DNA of 46,162 nucleotides from Bacteroidales bacterium (GTDB lineage: Bacteria > Bacteroidota > Bacteroidia > Bacteroidales > F082): positions 1 to 46,162 of the forward strand of contig JAFUAA010000053.1 of NCBI GenBank assembly GCA_017460915.1, given 5' to 3'. The notes below the pieces were generated by a model. The model was not told the DNA's origin. It saw nothing but the letters and a program-made list of their open reading frames with translations, and searched no databases. The position numbers and the translations under genes were made by a program. Positions 30,878-41,564 of the stretch are shown here, one piece after another (the stretch's first letter is position 1; each line of letters begins with the position of its first letter).

Positions 30878-32239
30878 TCACATTCTGCCAACACGACCCT
30901 TGATGCGGCCGGTCTTGGTGAGACCATCGTAATGGTGCATCAGGAGGTGGCTTTCAATCTGTTGCAAGGTGTCGAGCACAACGCCCACAAGAATCAGCAG
31001 AGAGGTTCCTCCATAGAAATGGGAGAAGCCCGTGGTGACATTCATAAGCGAAGCGACGATGGCAGGCATGATGGCCACGATGCCGAGGAAAATGGAACCC
31101 GGCAGGGTGATTCTCGACATGATGGTGTCGAGGTATTCAGCCGTCTTCTTACCAGGTTTCACGCCCGGGATGAAGCCTCCGTTCTTCTTGATGTCTTCCG
31201 CCATTTGGTTGGTGTTCATCGTCACAGCCGTATAGAAATAGGTGAAAGCGATGATCATGAGGAAGAACACAAGGTTGTACCAGAAACCGTTGATGTTGGT
31301 GAAGGCAGCGGCGAAACCCGTGAGAGCGTCCGTCTGTCTGAAGCCGGCGATGGTAATAGGCAGGAACATGATAGCCTGCGCGAAGATGATAGGCATAACG
31401 CCTGCGGCATTCACCTTCAGCGGGATGTACTGACGCACACCACCGTACTGACGGTTGCCGACAACGCGCTTGGCATACTGTACCGGAATCTTGCGGGTGC
31501 CTTGCACGAGGGCAATGGTGCCCACCATGACAAAGAACAGCACGACAAGCTCGATAACCAGAACCAGAAGGCCTGTACCGCCTTGGCTGAAACGGGTAGC
31601 CACCTCGGCGACAAAAGCGCCGGGAAGGCGTGCGATGATACCAATCATGATGATGAGAGAGATACCATTGCCAATGCCTCTGTCGGTAATCTTTTCACCA
31701 AGCCACATGATGAACAGGGTGCCAGCCACCAGCAGGATAACTGACGAGATCCAGAAGAAGGCTCCAGGGGCGGAACCATCAAATGGGGTCACCGCGGTAA
31801 CGGCGCCTGCCATTCTGAACTGCTCAATGACGTTACGGATGTAGCCAGGAGCCTGGACAATCACGATGATCACCGTCAGGTAACGCATGATTTGGTTCAG
31901 CTTCTTGCGGCCGCTCTCACCTTCCTTCTGCAGGCGCTGGAAGTAGGGCACTGCCATGCCCAGCAATTGGATGATGATAGATGCGGTGATGTAAGGCATG
32001 ATACCCAAGGCAAAGATGGATGCATTGCCGAAGGCACCGCCCGAGAACATGTTCAACAAACCAAGGAGACCGCCCTCGCTGCTTCTCTGAAGGACAGAGA
32101 GCTGGCTCGGGTCGATGCCAGGGATGACGACAAACGATCCGAAACGATAGACCAAGATGATGAGGATGGTAAACAGGATGCGTTTACGCAGTTCCTCGAT
32201 CTTGAAGATATTCCTTATGGTTTCAAACAATCTATTCAT
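30878..32239 (-). CDS. secY: preprotein translocase subunit SecY
   Basis: A 453-residue channel protein with ten transmembrane helices that forms the SecYEG pore in the inner membrane. Signatures include FRFGSFVVIPGID-like start (here YRFGSFVVIPGID), LGIMPYITASIIIQLL and the C-terminal GVVLDTLQQIESHLLMHHYDG. I chose ATG 32239, which overlaps the rplO stop by 4 bp (ATGA). It ends the upstream half of the ribosomal run; map, which usually follows secY here in Bacteroides, is absent. Confidence 0.96.
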   Translation of the reverse strand: MNRLFETIRNIFKIEELRKRILFTILIILVYRFGSFVVIPGIDPSQLSVLQRSSEGGLLGLLNMFSGGAFGNASIFALGIMPYITASIIIQLLGMAVPYFQRLQKEGESGRKKLNQIMRYLTVIIVIVQAPGYIRNVIEQFRMAGAVTAVTPFDGSAPGAFFWISSVILLVAGTLFIMWLGEKITDRGIGNGISLIIMIGIIARLPGAFVAEVATRFSQGGTGLLVLVIELVVLFFVMVGTIALVQGTRKIPVQYAKRVVGNRQYGGVRQYIPLKVNAAGVMPIIFAQAIMFLPITIAGFRQTDALTGFAAAFTNINGFWYNLVFFLMIIAFTYFYTAVTMNTNQMAEDIKKNGGFIPGVKPGKKTAEYLDTIMSRITLPGSIFLGIVAIMPAIVASLMNVTTGFSHFYGGTSLLILVGVVLDTLQQIESHLLMHHYDGLTKTGRIKGRVGRM

Positions 32240-32688
32240 TTCGTTTCGTATTTTTCGCAAGTCCCACCAACGGCTTCGATCATCTCTTTAGCCTTGGCGG
32301 AAAATGCGTGAGCCCTAACTTCCAATTTTGCAGTCAATTCACCACGGCCGAGAATCTTGACGAGTTCTTTCTTGTGGGTGACACGGTTTTCAACAAGCAC
32401 TTCGGGTGTGATCACCGTGATGCCTTTGTCAGCAAGTTTCTGCAAAGTTGCGAGGTTGACCGGGCAATACTCAACGCGATTCATGTTCTTGAAACCGAAC
32501 TTAGGAACCAAACGGGCGAGAGGCATCTGACCGCCTTGGAAGCCGATCTTACGCTTTGCACCGGAGCGAGCTTGAGCGCCCTTGTGACCGCGCGTTGACG
32601 TGCCGCCTCTTCCTGAGCCTTGGCCACGGCCTAATCTTTTCTTTTCCTTTGTAGAACCTTTTGCTGGTTTGAGATTACTTAAATCCAT
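32236..32688 (-). CDS. rplO: 50S ribosomal protein L15
   Basis: A 150-residue L15 starting MDLSNLKPAKGSTKEKKRLG with the glycine/arginine-rich GRGQGSGRGGTSTRGHKG segment and QGGQMPLARLVPKFGF. A late assembler of the 50S subunit. Overlaps secY by 4 bp. Confidence 0.97.
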   Translation of the reverse strand: MDLSNLKPAKGSTKEKKRLGRGQGSGRGGTSTRGHKGAQARSGAKRKIGFQGGQMPLARLVPKFGFKNMNRVEYCPVNLATLQKLADKGITVITPEVLVENRVTHKKELVKILGRGELTAKLEVRAHAFSAKAKEMIEAVGGTCEKYETK

Positions 32689-32716
32689 GATAATGTAGAT
32701 TTGATGAGTTCAACAA

Positions 32717-32899
32717 TTAGATTTCTTCGATCTTGATAAGGTGGGCGACTTTATTCACCATACCAGCCATGCAGGGGTTGTCCATGTCGACCTCGACAGA
32801 CTGGTGCATCTTTCTCAGTTTAAGCGACTTCAAAGTGTCCTTTTGATCTTGTGGTCTTCCGATACCACTTCTGACTTGGGTGATTCTTACTTTCTTCAT
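32717..32899 (-). CDS. rpmD: 50S ribosomal protein L30
   Basis: A 60-residue L30 ([25 protein letters not shown], ending [10 protein letters not shown]), the short bacterial form of the L30/L7 fold. It lies 12 bp after rpsE. Confidence 0.96.
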   Translation of the reverse strand: MKKVRITQVRSGIGRPQDQKDTLKSLKLRKMHQSVEVDMDNPCMAGMVNKVAHLIKIEEI

Positions 32900-32911
32900 C
32901 TTTCAAAAGTT

Positions 32912-33430
32912 TTATCCGTTAAACACAGTATCCAAATCCACACCTCTCAATTGGGCGACGGTATAGGCATCGCGCATCTTGGTCAGAGCGTCGAAAGTGG
33001 CTTTCACAACCGAGTGAGGGTTGGACGAGCCCTTCGATTTGGCCATCACGTTTTTCACGCCGACGCTTTCGAGGACGGCACGCATGGCACCGCCGGCGAT
33101 GACGCCGGTACCGGGAGTAGCGGGCTGGATGTAAACATAAGCGCCGCTATACTTACCGTATTGCTCGTGGGGCAGTGTGCCGTTGAGCACTGGAACCTTG
33201 ACGAGGTTCTTCTTGGCATCGTCGACACCCTTCTGGATGGCAGCGGTGGCTTCCTTGGCCTTGCCAAGACCGTAACCGACGACACCGTTCTCATTGCCGA
33301 CGACAACCAGTGCTGCGAAAGTGAAAGTACGACCTCCTTTGGTCACCTTGGTGACGCGGTTGATGCTAACGAGACGTTCCTTGAACTCGATTTCGCTAGA
33401 CTTTACTCTTTTTACATTAACTTCTGCCAT
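32912..33430 (-). CDS. rpsE: 30S ribosomal protein S5
   Basis: A 172-residue S5. The double-stranded RNA-binding domain is at the N-terminal half ([22 protein letters not shown]), followed by the S5-C domain with [15 protein letters not shown]. It is involved in decoding accuracy and mRNA entry. It lies 5 bp after rplR. Confidence 0.97.
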   Translation of the reverse strand: MAEVNVKRVKSSEIEFKERLVSINRVTKVTKGGRTFTFAALVVVGNENGVVGYGLGKAKEATAAIQKGVDDAKKNLVKVPVLNGTLPHEQYGKYSGAYVYIQPATPGTGVIAGGAMRAVLESVGVKNVMAKSKGSSNPHSVVKATFDALTKMRDAYTVAQLRGVDLDTVFNG

Positions 33431-33435
33431 GACAA

Positions 33436-33792
33436 TTAGAATTTTAATCCTCCATTACGAGCGGCGTCGGCCAGCGACTTCACTCTACCGTGATACAAAT
33501 AACCATTACGATCGAACACGACGGTCTCGATGCCAGCGGCCTTGGCCTTCTCGGCAATCAGGGCACCCACCTTGGCGGCTTGCTCGGTCTTCGTAATCTT
33601 TTCATTTTCGATGCCGTCCTCGCGCGAACTGGCTGCTGCCAGCGTCTTGCCGACCTCGTCGTCAATCAGCTGCACATAGATTTGCTTGTTGCTTCTGAAG
33701 ACAGACATGCGGGGGCGCTGGGCCGTGCCAGAGATCTTCTTACGGATGCTCTTCTTGATGAACTGTCTTCTCTCTTCTTTAGTTTTTGCCAT
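33436..33792 (-). CDS. rplR: 50S ribosomal protein L18
   Basis: A 118-residue L18 with [20 protein letters not shown] and a C-terminal [20 protein letters not shown]. It binds 5S rRNA together with L5. It lies between rplF and rpsE. Confidence 0.97.
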   Translation of the reverse strand: MAKTKEERRQFIKKSIRKKISGTAQRPRMSVFRSNKQIYVQLIDDEVGKTLAAASSREDGIENEKITKTEQAAKVGALIAEKAKAAGIETVVFDRNGYLYHGRVKSLADAARNGGLKF

Positions 33793-33824
33793 TTTATTAC
33801 TATTTCTTACTGAGGTATTAATGA

Positions 33825-34382
33825 TTACTTACCAGCAGCTTTACCTGCCTTACGTCTCAGGACTTCGCCTTCGAACTTGATACCCTTACCCTTATAAGGT
33901 TCAGGCTTACGCATCGAGCGGATCTTTGCGGCCACCTGACCAAGAAGTTGTTTGTCGTAGGAACGCATCTTCAGAATGGGGTTCTTACCTCTTTCGTTGA
34001 TGGTTTCAATCTTAATCTCGGGAGGCATCTCCATGAAGATGTTATGGGAGAAGCCCAGAGACATTTCGAGGATTTGTCCTTTGGCTTCGGCCTTGTAGCC
34101 GACGCCGACAAATTCCTGCACCGTTTCAAAACCTTCGCTCACGCCCTTCACCATGTTGGCGAAGAGGGCACGATAGAGGCCGTGCATGGCACCCGGCTTA
34201 CCAGCGGTGGTAGCCTCGTTGGGTTTCACGTGCAGTTGGCCGTCTTCGATTTCTACGTTCACGCTGTCGCCGAACTTCTGCGAAAGTTCACCTAATTTAC
34301 CTTTGACCGTCAAGACACCGTCTTTGACGTCGACTGTAACGCCAGCGGGGATGGCGATAGGCAATTTACCAATTCTTGACAT
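33825..34382 (-). CDS. rplF: 50S ribosomal protein L6
   Basis: A 185-residue L6 with two repeated L6 domains: [17 protein letters not shown] at the start, [18 protein letters not shown] in the middle and [12 protein letters not shown] near the end, the family signature. It binds 23S rRNA near the factor-binding site. Confidence 0.97.
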   Translation of the reverse strand: MSRIGKLPIAIPAGVTVDVKDGVLTVKGKLGELSQKFGDSVNVEIEDGQLHVKPNEATTAGKPGAMHGLYRALFANMVKGVSEGFETVQEFVGVGYKAEAKGQILEMSLGFSHNIFMEMPPEIKIETINERGKNPILKMRSYDKQLLGQVAAKIRSMRKPEPYKGKGIKFEGEVLRRKAGKAAGK

Positions 34383-34403
34383 ACTTTCTATCTCCTATTC
34401 TTT

Positions 34404-34808
34404 TTAGCTAACGTAACAAATCACTTCACCGCCGATGTGGAGCTTGCGGGCTTCCTTGTCGGTCATCACACCCTGCGAGGTGGAGATGATGGCGATACCG
34501 AGGCCATTCATCACACGTGGCAGGTTTTCGCTGTCTGCATATTTTCTCAGGCCAGGACGCGAGACGCGGTCGATGGTCGTGATGGCAGGCAGTTTGGTCA
34601 CAGGATGGTACTTAAGAGCGATCTTAATGACATTCTGCGATTTCTTTTCGCCTTCTTCGAACTTGTAGTTGAGGATGTAGCCTTTCTCGAAGAGGATCTT
34701 CGTGATGGCCTTCTTCATGTTCGAAGCGGGGATCTCAACGATTCTATGCTTGGCACTATTCGCATTGCGGATGCGAGTCAGATAATCTGCTATAGGGTCT
34801 GTATTCAT
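34404..34808 (-). CDS. rpsH: 30S ribosomal protein S8
   Basis: A 134-residue S8: [18 protein letters not shown] at the start, and the C-terminal [20 protein letters not shown] signature. A primary 16S rRNA binder; in other bacteria it represses the spc operon. Confidence 0.97.
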   Translation of the reverse strand: MNTDPIADYLTRIRNANSAKHRIVEIPASNMKKAITKILFEKGYILNYKFEEGEKKSQNVIKIALKYHPVTKLPAITTIDRVSRPGLRKYADSENLPRVMNGLGIAIISTSQGVMTDKEARKLHIGGEVICYVS

Positions 34809-34828
34809 CTTTCACTTAATCTTAATGT

Positions 34829-35098
34829 TTACCAACTAGCTTTCTTAACGCCCGGGATGAGGCCTTTGAGGGCCATCTCACGGAAATCGATACGCGAAAT
34901 GCCAAACTGACGCATGTAGCCTTTCGGGCGACCGCTCAGCTTGCAACGGTTGTGCAGGCGGACGGGGCTCGAGTTCTTCGGCAGTTTCTGCAGGCCTTCG
35001 TAATCGCCGGCAGCCTTGAGGGCTGCGCGCTTCTCAGCGTACTTCGCGACCATCTTTGCTCTTTTGCGCTCGCGCGCTTTCATTGACTCTTTTGCCAT
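34829..35098 (-). CDS. rpsN: 30S ribosomal protein S14 (zinc-free long form)
   Basis: An 89-residue S14 starting [17 protein letters not shown], with [20 protein letters not shown]. It lacks the CxxC...CxxC zinc site of the short form, so it is the C-minus type. Three bp after rplE. Confidence 0.97.
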   Translation of the reverse strand: MAKESMKARERKRAKMVAKYAEKRAALKAAGDYEGLQKLPKNSSPVRLHNRCKLSGRPKGYMRQFGISRIDFREMALKGLIPGVKKASW

Positions 35099-35101
35099 AG
35101 T

Positions 35102-35659
35102 TTACTTGTTTTGATTTTTAAAGGGAAGACCAAAATGTTTCAACAAAGCCAATGCCTCTTGGTCGGTCTTGGCTGAAGTGACGAAGGTGATGTTCATACC
35201 GTTCATCTTGACCACCTTTTCGATGTCGATTTCGGGGAAGATGATTTGCTCGGTGATACCGAAGCTGTAGTTGCCACGGCCGTCAAAGCCTTTGTCGCTG
35301 ATACCCCTGAAGTCGCGCACACGAGGTAGGGCCACGCAGACCAAGCGTTCGAGAAACTCGTACATCTTGTCGCCGCGCAGCGTCACGTGGACGCCAATCG
35401 GGTTGCCACGGCGCAGTTTGAAGTTACTGACGTCGTGTTTGGATATGGTCGGAACGGCTTTCTGGCCGGTGATGGCGGACATTTCCTCCACACCGACGTC
35501 GATCAGTTTCTTATCGGCCAAAGCTGCGCCGATGCCCTGATTGAGTGAAATTTTCAGAAGCCGTGGAACCTGCATCACGCTCTTGTAGTGGAATTCTTCC
35601 ATCAATGCAGGCACGATTTCACTCTTGTATTGTCCTCTAAGTCTGGGTTGATAGTTCAT
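35102..35659 (-). CDS. rplE: 50S ribosomal protein L5
   Basis: A 185-residue L5 with [30 protein letters not shown] and the C-terminal [20 protein letters not shown]. It binds 5S rRNA and P-site tRNA. Two bp after rplX, indicating tight coupling. Confidence 0.97.
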   Translation of the reverse strand: MNYQPRLRGQYKSEIVPALMEEFHYKSVMQVPRLLKISLNQGIGAALADKKLIDVGVEEMSAITGQKAVPTISKHDVSNFKLRRGNPIGVHVTLRGDKMYEFLERLVCVALPRVRDFRGISDKGFDGRGNYSFGITEQIIFPEIDIEKVVKMNGMNITFVTSAKTDQEALALLKHFGLPFKNQNK

Positions 35660-35661
35660 GA

Positions 35662-35979
35662 TTACTTAATGATTTCACCTGTTTTCTTTGAATAACGGAC
35701 CAATTTGCCGTTCTCATCTCTTTTACGACCAATCCTAGAGGGTTTGCCATTCTTGTCGACAACCATCAGGTTGGAGATGTGGATAGGGGCTTCCTGCTTG
35801 ACGATGCCACCTTGGGGGTGTTCGGCGTTGGGGCGGGTGTGTTTGGAGATGATTCTAACGCCTTCGACGATAGCTCTGTTCTTCTTCACATCTACCCTCA
35901 AGATCTTGCCTTGCTTGCCTTTGTCATTGCCTGAAAGGACCAGTACGGTATCGCCTTTCTTTACATGTAATTTACTCAT
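35662..35979 (-). CDS. rplX: 50S ribosomal protein L24
   Basis: A 105-residue L24 with the KOW motif at the N-terminus ([20 protein letters not shown]) and a central [15 protein letters not shown]. An initiator of 50S assembly. Confidence 0.97.
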   Translation of the reverse strand: MSKLHVKKGDTVLVLSGNDKGKQGKILRVDVKKNRAIVEGVRIISKHTRPNAEHPQGGIVKQEAPIHISNLMVVDKNGKPSRIGRKRDENGKLVRYSKKTGEIIK

Positions 35980-36004
35980 TTTCTTTCGTTTTTAAAAGTT
36001 AGAA

Positions 36005-36373
36005 TTACAGCACTTCCGGAGCGAGCGAAACTATTTTCATGAACTGCTTTTCACGCAACTCTCTGGCCACTGGCCCGAAGATACGGGTGCCGATGAGTTC
36101 ACCGGCTTGGTTCAGCAGCACGCAAGCATTGTCATCGAAGCGGATGTAGGAACCGTCGGCACGACGGGTTTCCTTCTTGGTGCGGACTACGACTGCCTTC
36201 GAGACGGTACCTTTCTTGACGTTGCCGCTCGGGATGGCGCTTTTCACGGTGACGACGATGATGTCGCCCGTGTGGGCGTAACGCTTCTTGGTTCCACCCA
36301 ACACTCTGATGCAGAGGACTTCCTTTGCACCGCTATTGTCAGCTACTGCGAGTCTGGTTTCCTGTTGTATCAT
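36005..36373 (-). CDS. rplN: 50S ribosomal protein L14
   Basis: A 122-residue L14: [19 protein letters not shown] at the start, [20 protein letters not shown] as the family signature. It forms an intersubunit bridge. Its start lies 1 bp beyond the rpsQ stop. Confidence 0.97.
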   Translation of the reverse strand: MIQQETRLAVADNSGAKEVLCIRVLGGTKKRYAHTGDIIVVTVKSAIPSGNVKKGTVSKAVVVRTKKETRRADGSYIRFDDNACVLLNQAGELIGTRIFGPVARELREKQFMKIVSLAPEVL

Positions 36374-36374
36374 T

Positions 36375-36629
36375 TTACTTAGCCCTTTCGATAATTTCTA
36401 CTAGTCTCCAACATTTTCTCTTGCTCAGCGGACGGGTTTCCATAATGCGCACGGTGTCGCCGATGTTGCATTCTTCTTTCTCGTCATGAGCCATAAAACG
36501 GCTCGTCTTCTTGATGAACTTGCCGTAAATCGGGTGTTTCTCACGGCGCTCAATCTCCACGACGATGGATTTCTGCATCTTGTTGCTGACGACCACGCCG
36601 ATTCTTTCTTTTCTAAGGTTTCTTTCCAT
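36375..36629 (-). CDS. rpsQ: 30S ribosomal protein S17
   Basis: An 84-residue OB-fold protein: [18 protein letters not shown], then [18 protein letters not shown], the family signature. A primary 16S rRNA binder. Confidence 0.97.
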   Translation of the reverse strand: MERNLRKERIGVVVSNKMQKSIVVEIERREKHPIYGKFIKKTSRFMAHDEKEECNIGDTVRIMETRPLSKRKCWRLVEIIERAK

Positions 36630-36647
36630 TGTATCTGCGTCGTTTAA

Positions 36648-36851
36648 TTATTTATTACCTTCAAGTTCACGTCTTCTCAGTTCGGTCAGATAACGGGCAA
36701 TGTTCTTGCGAGTTTCACGGATCTGATTGGGATTGTCGAGCGGCGAAACGGCGTGGTTGAGTCTCATCTTCACCAGTTGCTCGCGGGCCTGCTCCAAACG
36801 GTCGGTCAGGTCGGGCGTGCTCATCTCTCTGATTGATTCTTGCTTTTTCAT
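36648..36851 (-). CDS. rpmC: 50S ribosomal protein L29
   Basis: A 67-residue helical hairpin protein (STPDLTDRLEQAREQLVKMR, NPNQIRETRKNIARYLTEL) near the peptide exit tunnel. It lies between rplP and rpsQ, as in most bacteria. Confidence 0.96.
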   Translation of the reverse strand: MKKQESIREMSTPDLTDRLEQAREQLVKMRLNHAVSPLDNPNQIRETRKNIARYLTELRRRELEGNK

Positions 36852-36869
36852 TGTGTATTATCCTCCAAA

Positions 36870-37289
36870 TTATTCGACGTAATCTCTTCTAACAACAAAC
36901 TTCGTGGTGACGGGCAGCTTTTGGGCAGCCAGACGAAGAGCCTCCTTGGCGATGGCCATCGGCACACCTTCGGCTTCGAACAGCATGTGACCCGGAGTAA
37001 CACGAGCTACAAAGTATTCGGGATCACCCTTACCTTTACCCATACGGACGTCCAAAGGCTTCTTGGTGATGGGTTTGTCAGGGAAGATGCGGATCCAGAT
37101 TTGGCCTTCACGCTTCATGTAACGGGTGACGGCCTGACGGGCGGCTTCGATCTGACGGGCAGTAATCAGAGCCTCATCCAGTGTCTTGATTCCAAAAGAG
37201 CCGAAAGCAAGCTGGTGAGCGCGGTGGGCGTTACCCTTCATCTTGCCTTTCTGTGGCCTTCTGTACTTTTGTCTTTTAGGTTGTAACAT
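36870..37289 (-). CDS. rplP: 50S ribosomal protein L16
   Basis: A 139-residue L16: [19 protein letters not shown] at the start, and [20 protein letters not shown]. It positions A-site tRNA and is needed late in 50S assembly. Confidence 0.97.
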   Translation of the reverse strand: MLQPKRQKYRRPQKGKMKGNAHRAHQLAFGSFGIKTLDEALITARQIEAARQAVTRYMKREGQIWIRIFPDKPITKKPLDVRMGKGKGDPEYFVARVTPGHMLFEAEGVPMAIAKEALRLAAQKLPVTTKFVVRRDYVE

Positions 37290-37319
37290 ACTCAGTCAAC
37301 TTTTAAAGATTTAACACGA

Positions 37320-38048
37320 TCATTTACGTTTGCCTTCGCCACGGCGGGGGCCACGACCGGCAGGGCGCGGGGCGCCTTGCTTCTTAGCGGGAGCGCTAAC
37401 GGTGGTGGGAACCAGTTCGGGCTTGCCATAAATTTCACCTTTGCAAATCCACACCTTGATGCCGAGACGGCCGTATGAGGTATGGGCTTCTACCAAGGAG
37501 TAGTCGATGTCGGCGCGCAGCGTGTGCAACGGGATACGGCCTTCCTTGTAAGACTCGGAACGTGCGATTTCGGCACCTCCGACGCGACCCGAGATCAAAA
37601 TCTTGATACCCTCGGCACCCATTCTCATGGTGCTGAACGCGGCGGTCTTGATGGCGCGGCGATATGACACGCGGCCTTCAATCTGCTTGGCGATGGTGCT
37701 GGCCACGATGTAGGCGTCAAGCTCAGGTCTCTTGATTTCGTTGATGTTGATTTGGATTTCCTTGCCAGTGAGTTTCACCAGTTCTTTCTTCAGCTTGTCG
37801 ACTTCCTCGCCGCCCTTGCCGATGATCATACCCGGACGAGCAGTGAAGATGGTGACCGTGACATATTTCAAGGAACGTTCGATGGCGATCTTTGAGATGC
37901 CGGCTTTGCCGAGACGGGCGGTCAGATACTTGCGGATCTTGTCGTCTTCAACGAGCTTGGCCGAAAAGTCTTTTCCGCCATACCAATTGGAATCCCATCC
38001 TCTGATGATTCCCAGTCTAAGACCTATAGGATTAGTTTTCTGTCCCAT
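37320..38048 (-). CDS. rpsC: 30S ribosomal protein S3
   Basis: A 242-residue S3 with [18 protein letters not shown], the KH domain [18 protein letters not shown] and the C-terminal signature [14 protein letters not shown]. The end is a basic, proline/glycine-rich tail. It contributes to the mRNA entry site. Confidence 0.97.
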   Translation of the reverse strand: MGQKTNPIGLRLGIIRGWDSNWYGGKDFSAKLVEDDKIRKYLTARLGKAGISKIAIERSLKYVTVTIFTARPGMIIGKGGEEVDKLKKELVKLTGKEIQININEIKRPELDAYIVASTIAKQIEGRVSYRRAIKTAAFSTMRMGAEGIKILISGRVGGAEIARSESYKEGRIPLHTLRADIDYSLVEAHTSYGRLGIKVWICKGEIYGKPELVPTTVSAPAKKQGAPRPAGRGPRRGEGKRK

Positions 38049-38072
38049 TATTTAACTCTTTTTGTTCTCCAA

Positions 38073-38480
38073 TTATTCTTCGTTAGCAATTCTGCTGTCC
38101 ACAATTATCGTAACGTGATTCGAACGCTTGCGGATGTGGAATGCACGTCCGTGAGGAGCGGCCTGGATGCGCTTCAGCGTGCGACCTTCGTCGACCCAGA
38201 TTTCTTTCACGTAGAGGTTGCTGTCCTCAACACGTTTGCCTTCGTTTTTGGCCTCCCAGTTGGCGATTGCCGAACGAAGCAGCTTGTAGACTGGCTTCGC
38301 AGCATCCTTCGTCGAATATTGCAAGGAGTGCAATGCAAGCTCCACCTTCATGCCTCTGATCATGTCAGCCACAAGGCGCATCTTGAACGGGCTGGTCGGC
38401 AGGTCGTTCAAACGAGCCATGGCGACACTCTTGCGGGCTTCCTTCAAAGCCTCTGCTCTGTTATGTTTTCTTGCTCCCAT
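38073..38480 (-). CDS. rplV: 50S ribosomal protein L22
   Basis: A 135-residue L22; DLPTSPFKMRLVADMIRGM opens the domain, and RIQAAPHGRAFHIRKRSNHV is the family signature including the loop lining the exit tunnel, where macrolide-resistance changes occur in other bacteria. Confidence 0.97.
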   Translation of the reverse strand: MGARKHNRAEALKEARKSVAMARLNDLPTSPFKMRLVADMIRGMKVELALHSLQYSTKDAAKPVYKLLRSAIANWEAKNEGKRVEDSNLYVKEIWVDEGRTLKRIQAAPHGRAFHIRKRSNHVTIIVDSRIANEE

Positions 38481-38492
38481 TGTTTCCTAGTA

Positions 38493-38771
38493 TTACTTGT
38501 TACCTTTATCTTTACTACCAGCATGACCTCTGAAGATACGCGTCGGGGCGAACTCGCCGAGCTTGTGGCCCACCATGTTCTCAGTCACATAGACCGGGAT
38601 GAACTTGTTGCCATTGTGGACGGCGATGGTTTGACCGACGAAATCAGGAGAAATCATCGATGCTCTTGACCAAGTCTTGATAACGGTCTTCTTGCCGCTT
38701 TCAACGTTTTCCATCACTCTCAGTTGGAGTTTGTAGTGGATATACGGACCTTTTTTTAGTGATCTACTCAT
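38493..38771 (-). CDS. rpsS: 30S ribosomal protein S19
   Basis: A 92-residue S19 starting [20 protein letters not shown], with [20 protein letters not shown], the family signature. It sits in the 30S head with S13. Confidence 0.97.
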   Translation of the reverse strand: MSRSLKKGPYIHYKLQLRVMENVESGKKTVIKTWSRASMISPDFVGQTIAVHNGNKFIPVYVTENMVGHKLGEFAPTRIFRGHAGSKDKGNK

Positions 38772-38797
38772 AGTTTTATGCGATTTTCCTGATTAAA

Positions 38798-39622
38798 TTA
38801 CTTCTTTCTTCTGTCGATGATATACTTGTTCGAAGCAGCTTTCGGCGAGCGGGTCTTGTAGCCCTTTGCCGGCAAGCCCTTGCGTGAGCGCGGGTGACCG
38901 CCAGAGGCACGGCCTTCGCCACCACCCATCGGGTGATCGACCGGGTTCATGACAACGCCACGGTTGTGGGGACGGCGACCAAGCCAACGGCTACGGCCTG
39001 CCTTACCGCTCTTCTCAAGGTTATGGTCGGCGTTCGAAACGGAGCCGATGGTAGCCTTGCAAGCTTGGAGGATCATACGGGTTTCGCCTGAGGGCATACG
39101 CAGGATGGCGTACTTGCCATCGCGGCTCATCAGCTGGGCATAGCTGCCGGCGCTGCGGGCCATCTTGGCACCTTGGCCGGGACGAAGCTCGATGTTGTGG
39201 ATAATCGTACCGAACGGAATCTCGCTCAGGTAAAGGGTGTTGCCCACGTTGGGTTGGATGCCCTTGCCGGAGAGGATTTCCTGGCCGACCTTAAGGCCGG
39301 CAGGGGCGATGATGTAACGCTTCTCGCCATCCTTGTAGAACACAAGGGCGATGCGAGCCGTGCGGTTCGGGTCATATTCAATGGTCTTCACAACGCCCGG
39401 AATACCGTCCTTGTCGCGCTTGAAGTCAATGATTCTGTACATTCTCTTGTGGCCGCCGCCTCTGTAGCGAACGGTCATCTCACCACTTGAGTTACGACCA
39501 CCCGTGCTCTTCTTGGGTCTCAGTAACGACTTCTCGGGTTTGTCGGTCGTGATCTCGTCAAAAGCGCTAATCACTTTGAAGCGCTGACCTGGTGTCGTCG
39601 GTTTGTATTTCTTTAAAGCCAT
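38798..39622 (-). CDS. rplB: 50S ribosomal protein L2
   Basis: A 274-residue L2 with the peptidyl-transferase-region signature [17 protein letters not shown] and the conserved histidine within it. ATG 39622 ([13 protein letters not shown]) fits the family; a TTG two codons upstream is not needed. It overlaps none of its neighbours and follows rplW by 2 bp. Confidence 0.97.
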   Translation of the reverse strand: MALKKYKPTTPGQRFKVISAFDEITTDKPEKSLLRPKKSTGGRNSSGEMTVRYRGGGHKRMYRIIDFKRDKDGIPGVVKTIEYDPNRTARIALVFYKDGEKRYIIAPAGLKVGQEILSGKGIQPNVGNTLYLSEIPFGTIIHNIELRPGQGAKMARSAGSYAQLMSRDGKYAILRMPSGETRMILQACKATIGSVSNADHNLEKSGKAGRSRWLGRRPHNRGVVMNPVDHPMGGGEGRASGGHPRSRKGLPAKGYKTRSPKAASNKYIIDRRKK

Positions 39623-39624
39623 GA

Positions 39625-39915
39625 TCAAATGTTGCTATAAAAGTCAATTGTATCACCTTCTCTCAATGTCACGATAGCTTTCTTGAAAGCAGCAGTCCTG
39701 CCCGTGATGACACCGGCCTTCGTGTAACGTGACTTCTTTTTTCCATCGTAGTTCATCGTGTTGACGGCGACAACCTTCACATCGTAGAGCTTTTCGATGG
39801 CATCCTTGATCTGATATTTGTTGGCGTTCTTGTCGACGATGAAAGCGAATCTGTTCAGCTTCTCGCTGATCGCGGTCATCTTTTCAGTAATGACGGGTTT
39901 CTTTATGATAATCAT
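39625..39915 (-). CDS. rplW: 50S ribosomal protein L23
   Basis: A 96-residue L23 ([37 protein letters not shown]), the docking site for signal recognition particle and trigger factor at the exit tunnel. Its stop is 2 bp from the rplB ATG. Confidence 0.97.
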   Translation of the reverse strand: MIIIKKPVITEKMTAISEKLNRFAFIVDKNANKYQIKDAIEKLYDVKVVAVNTMNYDGKKKSRYTKAGVITGRTAAFKKAIVTLREGDTIDFYSNI

Positions 39916-39934
39916 CTCTCGTGCATTTTAATGG

Positions 39935-40570
39935 TTAAAACTCTCTGTTCAAGACATCCACGATAGGCTGCAGGGCACTTTCGGTGAGGAAAATGTTCTT
40001 GGCCTTCAGAATATCATAAGTATTCAGGTTGCGAGCCAACATGACCTCGGTGCGTTGGATGTTCCTAGAGGACAGGACCACATTCTTGTTGGGCTCGGCA
40101 AACACGAACAGGTTGCGGTTGCCGTTGACCTTGAACGAGTCGAGCACCTTGACCATCTGCTTGGTCTTGATGGCGTCGAAGTTGAAGTCCTCGACGATGC
40201 GGATGGCGCCGTCGTTGACTTTGGACGACAGAGCCGACTTGCGGGCCAGCACCTTCACCTTCTTGTTCAGTTTGAAACGATAGTCGCGCGGCTTGGGACC
40301 AAACACGCGTGCACCGCCTCTCAGCAGGGGTGAGTTGATGTCGCCACGGCGAGCGCCGCCCGTACCCTTCTGGCGGAAGAGCTTGCGGGTGCTGCCCGAC
40401 ATCTCGCTGCGTTCCTTCGACTTGTGAGTGCCTTGACGTTGGTCGGCAAGGTATTGTCTCACTGCCAGATACATGACATGCTCGTTCGGCTCGATGCCGT
40501 AAATGTCGTCATTCAGCTGAACCTTACGGCCAGTATCTTCACCTTTGATATTATAAACTGTTAACTCCAT
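39935..40570 (-). CDS. rplD: 50S ribosomal protein L4
   Basis: A 211-residue L4 with the tunnel-lining loop [16 protein letters not shown] and HEPRD-like [11 protein letters not shown]. In enterobacteria L4 also represses the S10 operon. Its start overlaps the end of rplC by 10 bp, indicating coupled translation. Confidence 0.97.
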   Translation of the reverse strand: MELTVYNIKGEDTGRKVQLNDDIYGIEPNEHVMYLAVRQYLADQRQGTHKSKERSEMSGSTRKLFRQKGTGGARRGDINSPLLRGGARVFGPKPRDYRFKLNKKVKVLARKSALSSKVNDGAIRIVEDFNFDAIKTKQMVKVLDSFKVNGNRNLFVFAEPNKNVVLSSRNIQRTEVMLARNLNTYDILKAKNIFLTESALQPIVDVLNREF

Positions 40571-41190
40571 CTCTCAATCTTTAGATAACCGTTGTTGTGG
40601 CCCGGAACGGCGCCTTTCACTACTAACAAATTCTTCTCGGGAACGACCTTCATGATCAAAAGGTTCGTCACCTTCACTTTCTTGTTACCCATTTGACCAG
40701 CCATACGCAGACCCTTGAACACTCTCGAAGGATAAGCGCAAGCGCCGATTGAACCAGGTTTTCTCAAACGGTTGTGTTGACCGTGAGTTGCTTGACCAAC
40801 GCCATTGAAATGATGGCGTTTCACTACGCCTTGGAAGCCTTTACCTTTGCTGATGCCACTGACATCAACGAATTCGCCTTCCATAAACACATCGACGGTG
40901 AGCGTTTCGCCCAATTGTTTTCTGTGGCCTTCTTCGAAACGCGTAAACTCGCGCACCAGCTTCTTAGGAGTCGTGCCGGCCTTGGCAAAGTGACCTTGCT
41001 CGGCTTTCGAGGTGTTCTTCACCTTCTTCTCGTCGAAACCTAACTGGATGGCGCTATAACCGTCTTTCTCTACTGTTCTGACTTGGGTGACGACGCATGG
41101 ACCTGCCTCAATGACAGTGACGGGAACCATCTTTCCGGCCTCGTCGTAGATGTTCGTCATCCCAATCTTTTTTCCTAGTAATCCTGACAT
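40561..41190 (-). CDS. rplC: 50S ribosomal protein L3
   Basis: A 209-residue L3: [17 protein letters not shown] at the start and the central [20 protein letters not shown] signature, where methylation and pleuromutilin-resistance changes are known. Early binder in 50S assembly. Confidence 0.97.
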   Translation of the reverse strand: MSGLLGKKIGMTNIYDEAGKMVPVTVIEAGPCVVTQVRTVEKDGYSAIQLGFDEKKVKNTSKAEQGHFAKAGTTPKKLVREFTRFEEGHRKQLGETLTVDVFMEGEFVDVSGISKGKGFQGVVKRHHFNGVGQATHGQHNRLRKPGSIGACAYPSRVFKGLRMAGQMGNKKVKVTNLLIMKVVPEKNLLVVKGAVPGHNNGYLKIERWS

Positions 41191-41231
41191 GCTGTTTTAG
41201 CTTTTTAATTTGTTGTACTAGATAGGTTTAA

Positions 41232-41537
41232 TTACAATTTGATTTCTACTTCCACACCGCTGGGGAGCTCCAGCTTCATCAGTGCGTCGATTGTCTGCGA
41301 AGTCGAGTTGTAGATGTCGAGCAAACGCTTGTAGGTCGAAAGCTCAAACTGTTCTCTCGATTTCTTGTGGACGAAGGTCGAACGCAGAACCGTGTAGATC
41401 TTCTTGTTCGTCGGCAACGGAATAGGACCGCTGACGATGGCTCCAGTCGCCTTGATGGTTTTTACGATCCGCTCGGCTGACTTGTCAACCAAGTTGTGGT
41501 CGTGCGACTTCAGTTTAATTCTAATTCTCTGGCTCAC
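41232..41537 (-). CDS. rpsJ: 30S ribosomal protein S10
   Basis: A 101-residue S10: [39 protein letters not shown] signature. It is part of the 30S head and, as NusE, of antitermination complexes. Located 27 bp after fusA, so the str and S10 operons are joined here. Confidence 0.97.
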   Translation of the reverse strand: MSQRIRIKLKSHDHNLVDKSAERIVKTIKATGAIVSGPIPLPTNKKIYTVLRSTFVHKKSREQFELSTYKRLLDIYNSTSQTIDALMKLELPSGVEVEIKL

Positions 41538-41564
41538 AATATTGTTGTTTATTGAATTGTTTGC